64,000 nt of DNA, taken from NCBI RefSeq assembly GCF_905404315.1, contig NC_066312.1, forward strand, positions 10,341,001 through 10,405,000, in the 5' to 3' direction. The notes beneath the pieces are model-generated. The model saw nothing but the letters and a program-made list of their open reading frames with translations, was not told where the DNA came from and searched no databases. Positions 19,030-29,989 of the stretch are shown here, in pieces. A program made the position numbers and the translations under genes. The first letter of the stretch is position 1, and every line of letters starts with the position of its first letter. The DNA comes from Leptidea sinapis. Lineage: Eukaryota; Arthropoda; Insecta; Lepidoptera; Pieridae.

Positions 19030-19305
19030 TGAATGTTTGGCCATGTCGAGAGATTGAATGAACAACGATTGACGAAAAAAGTGTATAAGGCCAGTGTGAA
19101 TTAAAGTGTTGGAAGGGGTAGACCTAGGCGGACGTTTCGAGATCAAATCAGGGACGTCTTGAAAAAAGGCCAGGTCAAGAGTACCCTGAAAGGAATAATG
19201 GACGAAGCGAAACAAGTATGTAAGGATCGTAGCAAGTGGAAAGAAGTGGTCTCTGCCTATCCCTAAGGGAAAGAGGCATGATTATATGTATGTATGTATG
19301 ATATT
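19030..19305 (+). pseudogene. Non-LTR retrotransposon C-terminal fragment with (ATGT)n tail
   Basis: The plus strand reads MFGHVERLNEQRLTKKVYKA, then after a stop VGRGRPRRTFRDQIRDVLKK and DRSKWKEVVSAYP. These are the HV-R and GRPR-W/F-D tail motifs that follow reverse transcriptase in RTE-like elements. An ATGT microsatellite ends it. Confidence 0.75.
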
Positions 19306-19494
19306 TATGTACCAAAATGCTCGAATAATATCTTTATTTATTTACGGTATGTGTGGATTGATGCACCTACTGTACTCAATAACTCTTGTTTTGTGTTCAT
19401 TTACATTTACTTTTGCCTTACACGTATAGGCATTGAGTATTTCACGTTTAAGTATCTTTGGTGCATCACTTTACATAATATATAATATCATAAC

Positions 19495-19690
19495 TAAAAA
19501 AATTGTAAAATGATTAAGCTGTAAAATATGTTGATTTAAAAAGTGGCAAAGAGTTTCTCTCCACTTCTTCTCATTAAAGCTTAACCTTTTCCGAAATGGC
19601 GGTAAATGTAAAAAGAAAAGAAAACTTTTGACATTCATAAGTGGCATTTCCTTAGGCTACATGATAAAATGATTTGATTTGATTTATTAA
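19495..19690 (+). mobile_element. LINE 3' end with (GATTT)n tail, family E
   Basis: TTTGACATTCATAAGTGGCATTTCC and a tail of GATTT units match, inverted, 35838-36000. Only untranslated 3' sequence remains. Confidence 0.75.
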
Positions 19691-20223
19691 GCACCTATAT
19701 ATAAAAGTGTGAGTGCGCCAAAATCATAGTAAATCTAATCTTATATAATAAGTTTCTTTAAAGATTTCTTACTATATTCTGCGTTGATAGGGGGCAGATG
19801 ATGCATGGATTTTGAAGTTGACGTACTCGGAATCAGCGACTGGCTCTGAACCACAGCGGGCAACTGAAAAGTTAAGGATTGACGCATTAATTTTTTTTAA
19901 TATTAAGAAGTACTAAAAAAATCATATAAATGAAAATAGATCACTATAAAATCAATTCGTTTGAATTTGTTTGAAATGAATTTTTTTTTGCTTAGATTTT
20001 CTCCTTCTGAAGTTTGAAAAGCTCCTATACATTTCCTCGTCCCTCATAATTTCCGTCATGAACAAAAATAATTTTGTTAAAAAAAGTCGAAAGCGTGGCA
20101 TGTTTTTATTTATAATAATGATAAAATTTAAAAAAAATCTCTTAATTAACAAAAGTAATCTCTTAATGAATTAAGGAAAAGTACGATGAATACATGAAAA
20201 AATAATACCAGAACACGCCCTAC

Positions 20224-20364
20224 CTTTTTCAGTATCAATAACAGACCGGAAAAATAAATCAACCACATAAAATTTAAGGTTAATCCGACAACAGCTGGAG
20301 GCCTTAAAACTTGCCGATAATTCGATATCCAGTAGTCATCCAAAATATATCCATTTCTGTCCGA
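20224..20364 (-). CDS. Candidate exon of an unknown membrane protein
   Basis: 47 codons on the minus strand, 20364-20224, containing NGYILDDYWISNYRQ and a hydrophobic run of about 25 residues ending LLLILKK, followed by donor GTAGGG in phase 0. It would join in frame after the candidate exon at 24801-24893. The acceptor before it is purine-rich and therefore weak. No family recognised; it may be chance. Confidence 0.22.
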
Positions 20365-20528
20365 CTTTTTCTTATTTCAGCTCTATTTTTAAGGCTCTAA
20401 TTTAATTCACACTGGACTTTGGCAACAAAGTAATGGAACATACGTATTGCATTATTTTAAAATTATGTCCCTAAATATATCCCATCATTCTAACTAATAT
20501 TTTGAGATTTCGCTCACAAGTAAAAAGA

Positions 20529-20847
20529 TTACCAGAAGGGAGGCTTCTTTGCACAGGATGCCGGCTAGATTATGGGTACCACAACGACGCCTTTTCCTGT
20601 CGTAAAGCAGTAATATGTAAGAATTATGTATTGTGATTCGATCTAAAGGGCGCCGTAGCTAGTGAAATTACTGGGCGAGTGAGACTTAACATCTTATGTC
20701 TCAATGTGACAAGCGCAATTCTAGTGCCGCTCAGATTTTATGGTTTTTCAAGAATTCTGAGCGGCACAGTATTATAATGGGCAGGGAGTATCAATTTCCA
20801 TCAGCTGCACGCCCTGCTCGTCTCGTCCTTTATTGTATTAAAAAAAT
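20529..20847 (+). repeat. SINE-like repeat, family A, full length
   Basis: Plus-strand copy from ACCAGAAGGGAGGC to the A-rich end; hairpin arms at about 20722-20766. Confidence 0.85.
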
Positions 20848-20849
20848 AT

Positions 20850-22125
20850 TAATTGGCTGACTGTAAGTGATATAAAAATATGCCTTTGTTGCGTTACTTA
20901 ATTAAAAAAAAATCTTAAATAATAAACCACCATGTTTTATTACAACTGTTTTCAGCTTTGGTCGCCCATAGTTATTGCCTTAATTACTTTCCTTGTCCGA
21001 TATCATCAAGGATATATCCATTTATAAGGCGATGTTCAAACATTTACAGCCGCAAATTTAGTTGAACATAATAGAAATACTGTGTTTACCCTTATTTATG
21101 AATCACTTGTTGTAGAGTTATTATTATTTTCCGTATTTTCCATTTTCATTAAAGTATAGTTAACTACTTTCGTCCTACGTGAATAACTGCTATGAAATTA
21201 ATACTGTATTAAATATAAGTACCTGGACGACCGAATCTTGCTCGGGTTTTTAAGAAGGTATAAAACTTAACTGCTTTCCGGATCACTCAATGTCCCACCT
21301 GAGCTATTACAGTTTTGTATATAGTGGCGAAATTTACCTTTGTATTCTAATGTTATTGTAACTGTTTCTCATTAAAACACGGATAAAACTACATTTTTTT
21401 TTCAATTTAAACCTAGCTAGATCGATTTTTCGCCCCCAAAACTGCCTGTATACAATTTCATTAAAATCGTTTGAGCCGTTTCCGAGATTCAGATTATATA
21501 TATATATATATTTATATACAAGAATTTCTCGTTTAAATATATAAGATATTATCTTAATACCTTTTGGGAAATGGCACACCGACCAAGTATGTGTGTGATT
21601 ACTTGTTTTAAAATGTTTTTATTTTAAAGCAATGACGTTCTAATAAGGATAATCCTTAGCAGTCTGATAGCGGAACGGAAATAGTGTGCTTAAAGACAAT
21701 GAAAGCACACTTTTCTCTATAGTCGTGAGTAAACAGTCTCTGTCCGAATCATACCTGAACTGAATAAAGTTTAAGTTTTACATTGCTGCTTATTGACCAA
21801 GAATATTTTAAACAACTGGAGTAAATTCGGCAATGTACAGATATAGCAGTCAAAACTTATTATGGTGTAATTTGTGGCATGTTCCATATTTCGGCTTTGT
21901 TTTTATACGACTTAATTTGTCTATACATATAGAAGTGCATTGTTTTGAACTTATAAGTTGTTCAGGCGCAGTGAGTACTTTATTTTGTTCGTAACGAATG
22001 AGACTGAGCTGTGACGCTAGACTATGTAACGATCCATCGGTTAAAATCATGTCAAAATAACGAGAGCATATTACACACTATTATGATTAAATAACATAAA
22101 GAACAAAAGCCTTTATGTTATCGTG
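20850..22125. other. No gene; one Helitron/MITE-type tail
   Basis: AT-rich. Around 21460-21530 the text AAATCGTTTGAGCCGTTTCCG followed by (TA)n is the typical end of an insect non-autonomous transposon. Nothing else recognised. Confidence 0.45.
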
Positions 22126-22129
22126 TAGG

Positions 22130-22416
22130 AATTTTTATGACAGTAAGGGAGCAGACGAGCAGGATCGTTCAGCTGATCGTAATTGATACGCCCTGCCCAT
22201 TACAATGCAGTGCCGCTCAGGATTCTTGAAACACCCAAAAACTATGAGCGGCATTACTACTGCGCTTTTCACTTTGAGGATGTTAAATCGCTACGGCGCC
22301 CTTCAGACCGAAACACAATAATGCTTACACATTACTGCTTCATGGCAGAAAAAAGCACAGTTGTGGTACCCATAATCTAGCCGGCATCATGTGCAAAGGA
22401 GCCTCCCTCTGGTAAA
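22130..22416 (-). repeat. SINE-like repeat, family A, with internal deletion
   Basis: Minus-strand copy; both ends present but about 30 bp are missing near 22275. Confidence 0.82.
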
Positions 22417-22727
22417 AAGGTAAAATGTATTTCATGTTATTTATGACACTATGACTTGGAATATACTCGCTACTAATATATACTCCCAGTGAAATCGGTA
22501 GCGCAATCGACTACCCGATAACAAAACACGTGCGGCTTCACCATTTCTCAGTAAGCGAACACCGATTTGTTTGTTTAAAAAGTGTTTCAAGCTTATTGGA
22601 CTCTAAAAGTTCCATATAATCGTACAAGATAATTTTTCATACTATGTCTTAAGACTAAATACATTTTTATTTTATTAGAAAGCGTGTAACAGTTATTGGA
22701 GAAATGTCTTATATATATATATCTTAT

Positions 22728-22992
22728 TCCACCTTCGCACGACACGCCACAAGTTATGATATCATCCCTACCATCTGGATGTGTGGCGGTCCTCCACAGT
22801 GCGGTTTTCTAGGAGCTCTCTTCCACGTACGGAAAGCTGTGGAATGAGCTTCCTTGTGCGGTGTTTCCGGGACGATACGACATGGGTACCTCCAAAAAAG
22901 CGCGTACACCTTCCTTAAAGGCCGGCTACGCTCTTGTGATTCCTATGGTGTTGCAAGAGAATTTGGGCGGCGGTGATCATGATTCCATAAAA
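22728..22992 (+). pseudogene. CR1/Jockey-like LINE 3' end, family B
   Basis: Carries the 3' part of ORF2: cytosine-rich text for HPHHLDVWRSS-like residues, the FLPRT..LWNELP-like motif region and the GTFKK..FLKG segment, broken by indels. It ends TTCCATAAAAAA. Such tails are the C-terminal end of non-LTR ORF2. Confidence 0.78.
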
Positions 22993-22999
22993 AAAAATG

Positions 23000-23780
23000 T
23001 TTACGCTTGACAAATAGTTGATATAGTAGTTTTCATAGTTGCCACTGACTTCTACTATATGCAACTGGACTGGCGGCTGTCAAAGTACTTTTGTGACTGT
23101 TTGATATTCGCCATTTTAGCGCTGTTGGCCATGTAGCGAGAGTCTGCGGCACCAAAACTAGTGATGACAACGTTAGCAAACATCGATAGATGGTAGGAAA
23201 CTATTTACAAAAAAAAAATGTGCATTTTCTTACGTTGATTCTTGAAGTATAAATAACACGGAAAACGAACGAAATTTATTCAAAATGCAAAATACTTCAT
23301 AGTATTGTACGTTCCTTCGCAGCCATTTGTATTATACGTCAAAATTAGTTTTCTAGACGCTCGCGAGTGGCGCTTAAAATAGGTACAAAAAATTGCTGTC
23401 AAACATATGAGCAGTGGTATTTATACAGGTCAGTGGTTGTTACTGTGAACATACTGTCTTGGAGATTTTATTTACTGTAGACAAAATAAAAATTAAAAAT
23501 ACAGCTGCAATGACACGCGTTTTAAACTTAAAAGTATTTTATTTAAATATATGTGTGACAACCGCATTAGTCACAAAAAATGCAAAAAAGAAACATTAGT
23601 TAAATTTCTTTGAATGGCGGTCGTCATTTTGGATTTCGCATATCGGCATATATCGAAAACATACTTTTTTATCAGTGTCAGTCTTTTGAGCACAGAATTC
23701 CTGCTACGTGGATACTACAGCGGTCAAATTATGTCCAAGCATACTCCAAACTGACGAAGGTAATTGCGATGCTTGAATAA
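23000..23780. other. No gene seen
   Basis: AT-rich; the ORF at 23414 has no known motif. Confidence 0.45.
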
Positions 23781-23781
23781 T

Positions 23782-23868
23782 GCCAGATCCTGAGCGGCAC
23801 TGCAATGTAATGGGCAGGGCGTATCACTTCAGTACAATCAGGTGAACGACTGGCTCGTCTCGTCACAG
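23782..23868 (+). repeat. SINE-like repeat, family A, 3' fragment
   Basis: Only the last 87 bp from the second hairpin arm (CCTGAGCGGCACTGCA) onward. Confidence 0.7.
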
Positions 23869-24225
23869 ACAGACATGCGGAAGTTACACTAAGAGTAATA
23901 ATAATTTGTAAGAAATGTAATTTGTTCAATATAAACTCATAGGTACTCCCCTCTAACCTAACCACTGGGTTACCGTGTATAATGCGAGTATAAGTCTCAA
24001 ATCAGTAAACTAAAAGAATTATTTTGTCCCTTGTAAAACGTCTTATCACCCCTAAAAGATTTTTTTTAAATCAATTATAATTAAAAAAAATAACTAATAA
24101 AACACTTTTAAAACATCTCGTTGATAGTTTTGATCGCGTCGATTTTACATCGCTATAGAAATGATTCTCAATATAAAAAAGTGTTCATGGTACCTTCATA
24201 GGCACTAAATAGACTTAATAGAGAC

Positions 24226-24622
24226 TTAACATCTTACGTCTCAAGGTGACGAGCGCAGTTGTAGTGCCGCTCAGACTATTTGGATTTTTCAAGAATCCTG
24301 AGCGGCACTGCATTGTAATTCTGCCTTTGCACAGGATGCTGGCTAGATTGTGGGTACCACAACGGCGCCTATTTCTGCCGTCAAGCAGTAATATGTAACC
24401 ATTGTTCGTTCTGAAAGGCAGCCTAGCTTGTAAAATTACTTGGCAAATGAGACTTAACCCTTCCGTCTGAATGTGACGAGCACAATTGCAGATTGGCTCG
24501 TAATTTTTAGGTTTTTCTATAATCCTGAGCGGCACTACTTCGGTATGACAGAAATAGACAGGACGTATCAATTACTATCAGTTGAACGTTCTGCTCGTCT
24601 CGTCCCTTATTTTAATTCAAAA
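24226..24622 (+). repeat. Two head-to-tail family A copies
   Basis: The first copy (24226-24322) is cut off after its hairpin and runs straight into the head of a second copy (24323-24622), which has a diverged second half. A tandem or nested insertion. Confidence 0.8.
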
Positions 24623-24800
24623 AAAAGGTGTTCAATTCAGAGATCGTCATTGCACCAAATAACAACAACGCAACATGTAATGCGGTAGGACATCAAATAA
24701 TATTACGCATAAATGCTATATTGATGCATTCATGGAAATAAAATATATCATTTTGCAACTGACTAACGGTTCCAAAACCAGATGACGTGTAAAATCCTAC

Positions 24801-24893
24801 CTTGTTGGAATCGTTATCAACCACATGATTTAGAGGTACGGACTTTTTCTCCTGCTTCTCTTCATTGTTGTCTGCCATAATTGCTCGTATATT
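24801..24893 (-). CDS. Candidate first coding exon, unknown gene
   Basis: On the minus strand a T-rich tract and TTTTGCAG precede an exon with ATG at 24878-24876. It encodes 26 charged residues (MADNNEEKQEKKSVPLNHVV...) and ends AAG then GTAGGA in phase 0. The phase does not allow a join to phosphodiesterase exon E2, which needs phase 1. It fits the candidate at 20224-20364. No homolog recognised. Confidence 0.35.
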
Positions 24894-25015
24894 CTGCAAA
24901 AGAGTCTTGAATTAATTCATGCATTCACAATTAGGGTATCTGTAAATAATATAGTTTTTTTAACGAACGTTTATTCGCTTTAGAACGCCGTATCCAGCCT
25001 AGCGAAAACCACTAA

Positions 25016-25334
25016 CGGCCGTTCCCAATATTCAGCCGATCTCCGGTTGTGGCCTACTTGAGATAAAAATCCTAACTATCGTTGACTTTTCTGTCCCAAT
25101 AAACTGATCGCCGGTAACTCACCTTATACGTAGACGCTGTCTGTCAATGGGAGGACGTATAGCTTACCAGCGATAAAAGTTTGTATGGAAATAGCAATTC
25201 ACGCGACCCATTATAAGGCGATAAGAACGACTTATCGGGTATATTGGGACAGTTTCAGATTATTGACAGCTAATTACTGACAGTAGAAAGTAGCTATTTA
25301 TCTGTATCTGTAGATAGTATTTTGGGAACGGCCG
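25016..25334. mobile_element. PIF/Harbinger-like MITE, family G, copy 1
   Basis: Inverted ends CGGCCGTTCCCAATAT.. and ..GGGAACGGCCG, flanked on both sides by TAA (25013-25015 and 25335-25337), matching the 3-bp TWA duplications of PIF/Harbinger elements. Copy 2, inverted, is at 59092-59403. Confidence 0.8.
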
Positions 25335-25658
25335 TAAGAAAAAAGCGATTCCCGCGATAGTATGAAACGTGCAGTAATTGATAGATTGACAGATGGCACT
25401 TATTATCTTGTAAAAAACGGATATAGCCGAAATCCGCTACGTTTTACGCAACAGTTCGCTTTCAAAACTTAGCCGGATTATACTTCGTCGGCAATCGCCA
25501 TACTGTAATTACTACTACTTCAAACTTATGTCTAATGACTGCGCGTTTCATACTAAACTTAATTAAAATTTTTATGTAGGCAGTCCCGCCCTTATTAATT
25601 AGTATATACATCCTCTTTGGTATCCGTAGCTTCAACTGTCATAAAAAAAACTTATATA

Positions 25659-25840
25659 ATTCATACGTCTAGATAGAGCACACCACACAGAACTATCTTT
25701 CTATGTTATCATCTTACGTCTTACACTCGCGATTTGTTGGTCAGTTTGTGTGAGTGTGCATTGCCCAAAATAGAAGTTAACGTCAACCTCAATTTATTCG
25801 ACGTTTTCACAGCTGTCACAGTCTAAATAGTTTTCGTAAA
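25659..25840. mobile_element. MITE, family I, copy 2
   Basis: Same core as 12012-12236; the right end is shortened. Confidence 0.6.
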
Positions 25841-25917
25841 CAAAAGACAATATACGATGACCGTATAGTTTAATATTGCAAAGAAGATAAACATATCCTC
25901 TAACTATCCGAAATCTA

Positions 25918-26222
25918 ATATATAAAATTCTCGTCTCATGATGTTAAGCTTATAACTCCTCCGAAACGGCTTGACCGATTCTCATGAAATTTTGAGTGCA
26001 TATTGGGTAGGTCTGAGAATCGGACAACATCTATTTTTCATCCCCCTAAATGTTAAGGGTGGTCCACACGATTTTTTAAAGTTTTTTTGACATTTTTTTT
26101 AAATTTGTTTGATTATAAGTCAGCATTTAAAAATACATACAACTTCACCCATCTACGATCAACAGTTACTTTTGTATCGCGATTTTAATATCGGTAATAC
26201 AACGTTTGCTGGGTCAGCTAGT
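25918..26222 (+). mobile_element. Helitron/LEP1-like element, full length
   Basis: Begins near TTCTCGTCTCATGATG, contains ACTCCTCCGAAACGGCTTGA and GGTAGGTCTGAGAATCGGA, and ends GCTGGGTCAGCTAG then T, with a small GCTG/CAGC hairpin before CTAG. Related copies, inverted: 48027-48358, 62985-63330 and the edge fragment 63945-64000. Confidence 0.7.
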
Positions 26223-26554
26223 CTTTAACATAAGAATCGACATATTTTGCGGTGTTCACTGCCAATATCGCAACTCACCATTTTCTCTAATGTTTATTTT
26301 CAATCCTCATAATATGTATGTAGTCTACAATGTTAAGATCGTTGTACTCGAGTGTGATAGTAAATCGTTTATTCAGAAATGTACAGAACAGATAACATGA
26401 CAATTATTACACTTTAATCAATCAAATTATTAATAATAAATAAAAAATTTAAAGCCATCACTTGTATTCACATTTCTGACATAAAATAAATCTAATATAA
26501 TAAATAAATACTACTATAAATAATGCAGAACCTTAATTCATATTCAAATAATAT

Positions 26555-26755
26555 TTTATGAATAATGCGGGACTCGAAACGACGACCAGTGCCAGTGCTC
26601 TGCCAACTGAGCCAACCGTTCGAGTGAAGTATCGTATCGAATTTTATATGCTTTGTTCAACTCTCAGGTTGTGTCATCGTTCATAAAATTTTGTTTTTAA
26701 AATTTTATTTGTGTATTAATCCTAGAAGTGAGGGTTATCACTTTATAAACATAAC
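26555..26755 (-). repeat. tRNA-bearing repeat, copy 2
   Basis: A decayed tRNA-like part (26572-26627, minus) is followed at 26678-26750 by an arm that is the reverse complement of the left arm of copy 1. Together the copies imply an element with long inverted arms around a tRNA-like core. Confidence 0.65.
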
Positions 26756-26759
26756 AAAC

Positions 26760-27920
26760 TATTTAATACATTTTATACACATAATATATGGGAGAAAATA
26801 GCCACATATGAAGGGTAAGAATAAATATAGTTATATCTATTTTTTCGGATGACTGTATAGTGTGGAATTTTCCCACAGTACATCCATGTTGTTCCTAATT
26901 CTTCAATGTTATTTTATACACTTGATCCAGACAATAGATTAGGTAAGAGAAGTTACACGCTAAGTATTTCAACAATGACATCAGGATGAGGTTATCCTTG
27001 TGAAAGTCGAGATGTTGATAACATCACAGAGAACAGTGAAAACAACTAAAAATACCCAATGTTGCATTGCAAGCGAGAGTTATAAATTGATAGTGTAAAC
27101 ATAAACGAAATTTATTGAAAATATTGATATACGATATATCAAATTATTATAATTAGATCCCAAGCCTAAAATTTTGAGTACAAAAAGCTTCAAAACATAA
27201 AACATTTATAAACAACAACGTATTAAAAAAACAATAGATGACAGTCATTGATACTGTCACACACATTCGCTGTAGTAAGTTGCAGAGAGAATTATCAATG
27301 ACGAATAACAGAATGTCGGAATTTAAAGTTGATATAGTAATGCAAGAAAGTTCATAAACTCTTTGTCAAAGTGACCTAAATACGGTACAATTTAATATTT
27401 AAAGAAGTAAAGTAGAATTCGAGTTCTGCATATAATTTCAATGCAACAAATTTTATTTCCAAATACAGTTAAGATATAAATTAATTTCCAATGATAAAAA
27501 TTATTTATTGCAGTGCAAAAAAGTAAAATACTTACTCGGGCATATAACTTTAAGCACTTGTACTCTGAATGAATATTACAATTGAAATGGATGCTGATAA
27601 CTTTAATTATGCAGACTGATAATAATTGTGGCGATATAATAACAAACAATATAGTTAGATTAAACTGTATATAATATTAATAATAAAGAAGATTAGTTTT
27701 GTGTACATTCACTGTTAGATGTTACGCTTAAAAGGCGGACAAGTGCGTGTTTTAATTACGCAACATGGGTTCCGTACTGATTAACTAATAATACAATAAG
27801 GAAGGCCCTAAAGAAATTTAAAATTATAAAAGAAAAAATAAGTAGTATTGTAATGACACGTTTCATGGAAAACACGTAAATATTGTGGGTATAACAATTG
27901 TAAACATTACGCTGTGGTCA
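26760..27920. other. No gene seen
   Basis: AT-rich. A relic of family L (GGTTCCGTACTGATTAACTA) is at 27735-27785. Confidence 0.45.
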
Positions 27921-27924
27921 TTAT

Positions 27925-28200
27925 GAAATTTTGTTATCAGGGGCAGATGGAACGCATCTCACAATTTTGTTGTATTGTTTCCATCTCTCTCTGTTAGAGG
28001 TCATTCGAGTGCACTCAGTTCGGAACCGCCCACAGCAGCTTTGATTTGGTCGTTCCATCACATGGCTGACCTGCTGCGTGGTCTTGTGCCTCCACTTCAC
28101 CATGGATGTCAAGACGTTCTAAGGACTGGCTGTCCAACCGCAAAACGTATCCAAAGGGGACGAGTATGAAGGAATGTACAATGGCAGATAAAAGCAGGCA
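27925..28200 (-). pseudogene. Non-LTR retrotransposon C-terminal fragment
   Basis: Minus-strand reading gives ECTRMTSNRERWKQYNKIVR, with the T-R-M-x-x-D/N-R-x-x-W motif that ends RTE-like proteins. Stops interrupt both sides. Confidence 0.55.
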
Positions 28201-28773
28201 GATAAAAAAAAGTGTATGTATGCACGCAAGAACTTATACTTCTTTGGGCTAACGAAGCAAAAATCATTAAAAAAAATTATTCCTTGTGCTTTTCTACGTT
28301 TTTAGAAAGAATAATTTTGTAAAAATATTGCAAAGATTGCCTTGACAATTAATTATTAAATAATGAATACGGCTGTATGGGCTTGAACCCTTTGTCTGTC
28401 CTAATAATGGACGACGAAACCAAAAAAAAAAAATAACAAATGACGCAAACGTTAGAAATTTTAGGAAACAACTTTACCCTGTTACTTTTGTGTTGCTATG
28501 ATGCGCGCTCATCTTAAAACACTCTCATAATTTTTCCATAACGCGCCTAAAGAAGTATAACTTCAAAATCACATTTGTCACACATCACAGATTGTCCATC
28601 TTAGCATATATAAATATGGGTAAGATAACATTTGCAAATGCTTGGTGTTTGTGGCTTTTGTCATGTTCCTGCTTTTCCATATTTTGCTATTTTTTTCCAG
28701 TTATAGTTACCATACAGCTCTTTATTTCACTAATTTAATTCTTAAGATTAAGTGTTTTTGCAGTTGCAAAGGC

Positions 28774-28824
28774 GGTTTATTTTATTTGCGTAATCTATGA
28801 AACATTACGCAAATAAAAGAAACC
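28774..28824. repeat. Short foldback: 21-bp arms, 9-nt loop
   Basis: Arms 28774-28794 and 28804-28824 pair at 20 of 21 positions; the core ATTACGCAAATAAAA is shared by both. No known element around it. Confidence 0.85.
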
Positions 28825-28829
28825 CATAT

Positions 28830-29427
28830 TATAAAAAAGCAACTATCCGACTATTTATAAAGATTTCGTTCACGCTGGACATTATAAATATAGTAAAATT
28901 TTAATCCTTGGTAATAAAGGTTATTAATAATAAATACATAAGAGTGCCATGTCAAAACCATTTAGTTTTCTACAGAAATACCGATTGTGACTCATTGACA
29001 CCTAAATTGTCTACGGAATAATTAAGATATAACGTAACTTCAAAGGTTGGACCTATTGGATAAAGGCAAGGGTCCAGCTTGTATGCTAGGCATAGCTGGA
29101 AAGATCATCTAAGGCCTGGGCTGGTGAAAAAAAGGATGAAAAGGAGAGCCTTTTCTAGACCTCTTCTAGGTACTAGGCACAAGAAAGGGGATGACTATAG
29201 TGGCTTGAATCCAAAACTGCCCATCAAATAAAGGATGGGCAGGTATTATCTCCAACATTATTCTCCTCTAGCTGTAAAAGCATGAACATGTTGCACTTTT
29301 CCGAGGATTTGTGAAGCTTCTTTGAAACTGCTTACAGCTTATACTGTCATTATGCTTTTTGTGGTGCACTTCAACTGTAAAAAATTTTCATTAGTGTAAA
29401 CGAACTAAGACAGCAAGCTTATTGATA
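28830..29427. other. No gene seen
   Basis: The GC-richer part 29045-29230 reads like retroelement debris but no frame stays open. Confidence 0.4.
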
Positions 29428-29672
29428 AACTAGCTGACCCGACAGACGTTGTTCTGTACATAATAAATATAGTACTGATTTTTTATGAATTTGTCAATAA
29501 TATTTCATAACATCAAGAATTATTATTTCGTAAAATATGCTTCCAGATCTTTTTTTTATGGAATAGGAGGACAAACGAGCGTACGGGTCACCTGTTGTTA
29601 AGTGATCACCGCCGCCCACAATCTCTTGCAACACCAGAGGAATCACAGGAGCGTTGCCGGCCTTTAATGAAA
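29428..29672 (-). repeat. Helitron-like end and minus-strand LINE family B tail
   Basis: 29428-29480 begins CTAGCTGACCCGACAGACGT, a LEP1-like end in minus orientation. 29548-29672 is the last 125 bp of a family B LINE, also minus. Confidence 0.7.
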
Positions 29673-29682
29673 ATGATCTCTA

Positions 29683-29985
29683 ATGAAATTGTTTCACAGC
29701 AGAAATGACAAACGTGCGTCAATAAATTCTCTCATAGAAAATATGCTTTAGTCTTTAGCTCTAATGGTTCCAGAGATATCGTGATGAGTGACTATATACG
29801 TGGAAATCTCTTATATATTTATATAGATTTAAAATTATTTTTTTTTATATTCAAAATAGGATATGATATTAGTTATTGAATGTCAAACACTACCCCACTC
29901 GAAAAAGTATGCCTCAGACCTGAGAAGAACGGGTGCAAGAAATTTATCGGGCTACTTTGTTCTTTTTTTCATAAAATGCTGGTTA
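29683..29985. repeat. Mixed repeat fragments
   Basis: 29683-29740 matches 11477-11540. 29838-29985 is the AAAATAGGATATGAT LINE 3' fragment and continues with GACCTGAGAAGAACGGG, a common lepidopteran LINE 3' UTR phrase. Confidence 0.6.
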
Positions 29986-29989
29986 CAAT

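Noticed and set aside
24801..24893. Upstream exon of the phosphodiesterase gene
   Set aside because: Ends in phase 0, whereas exon 9121-8997 requires phase 1, so they cannot be joined directly.
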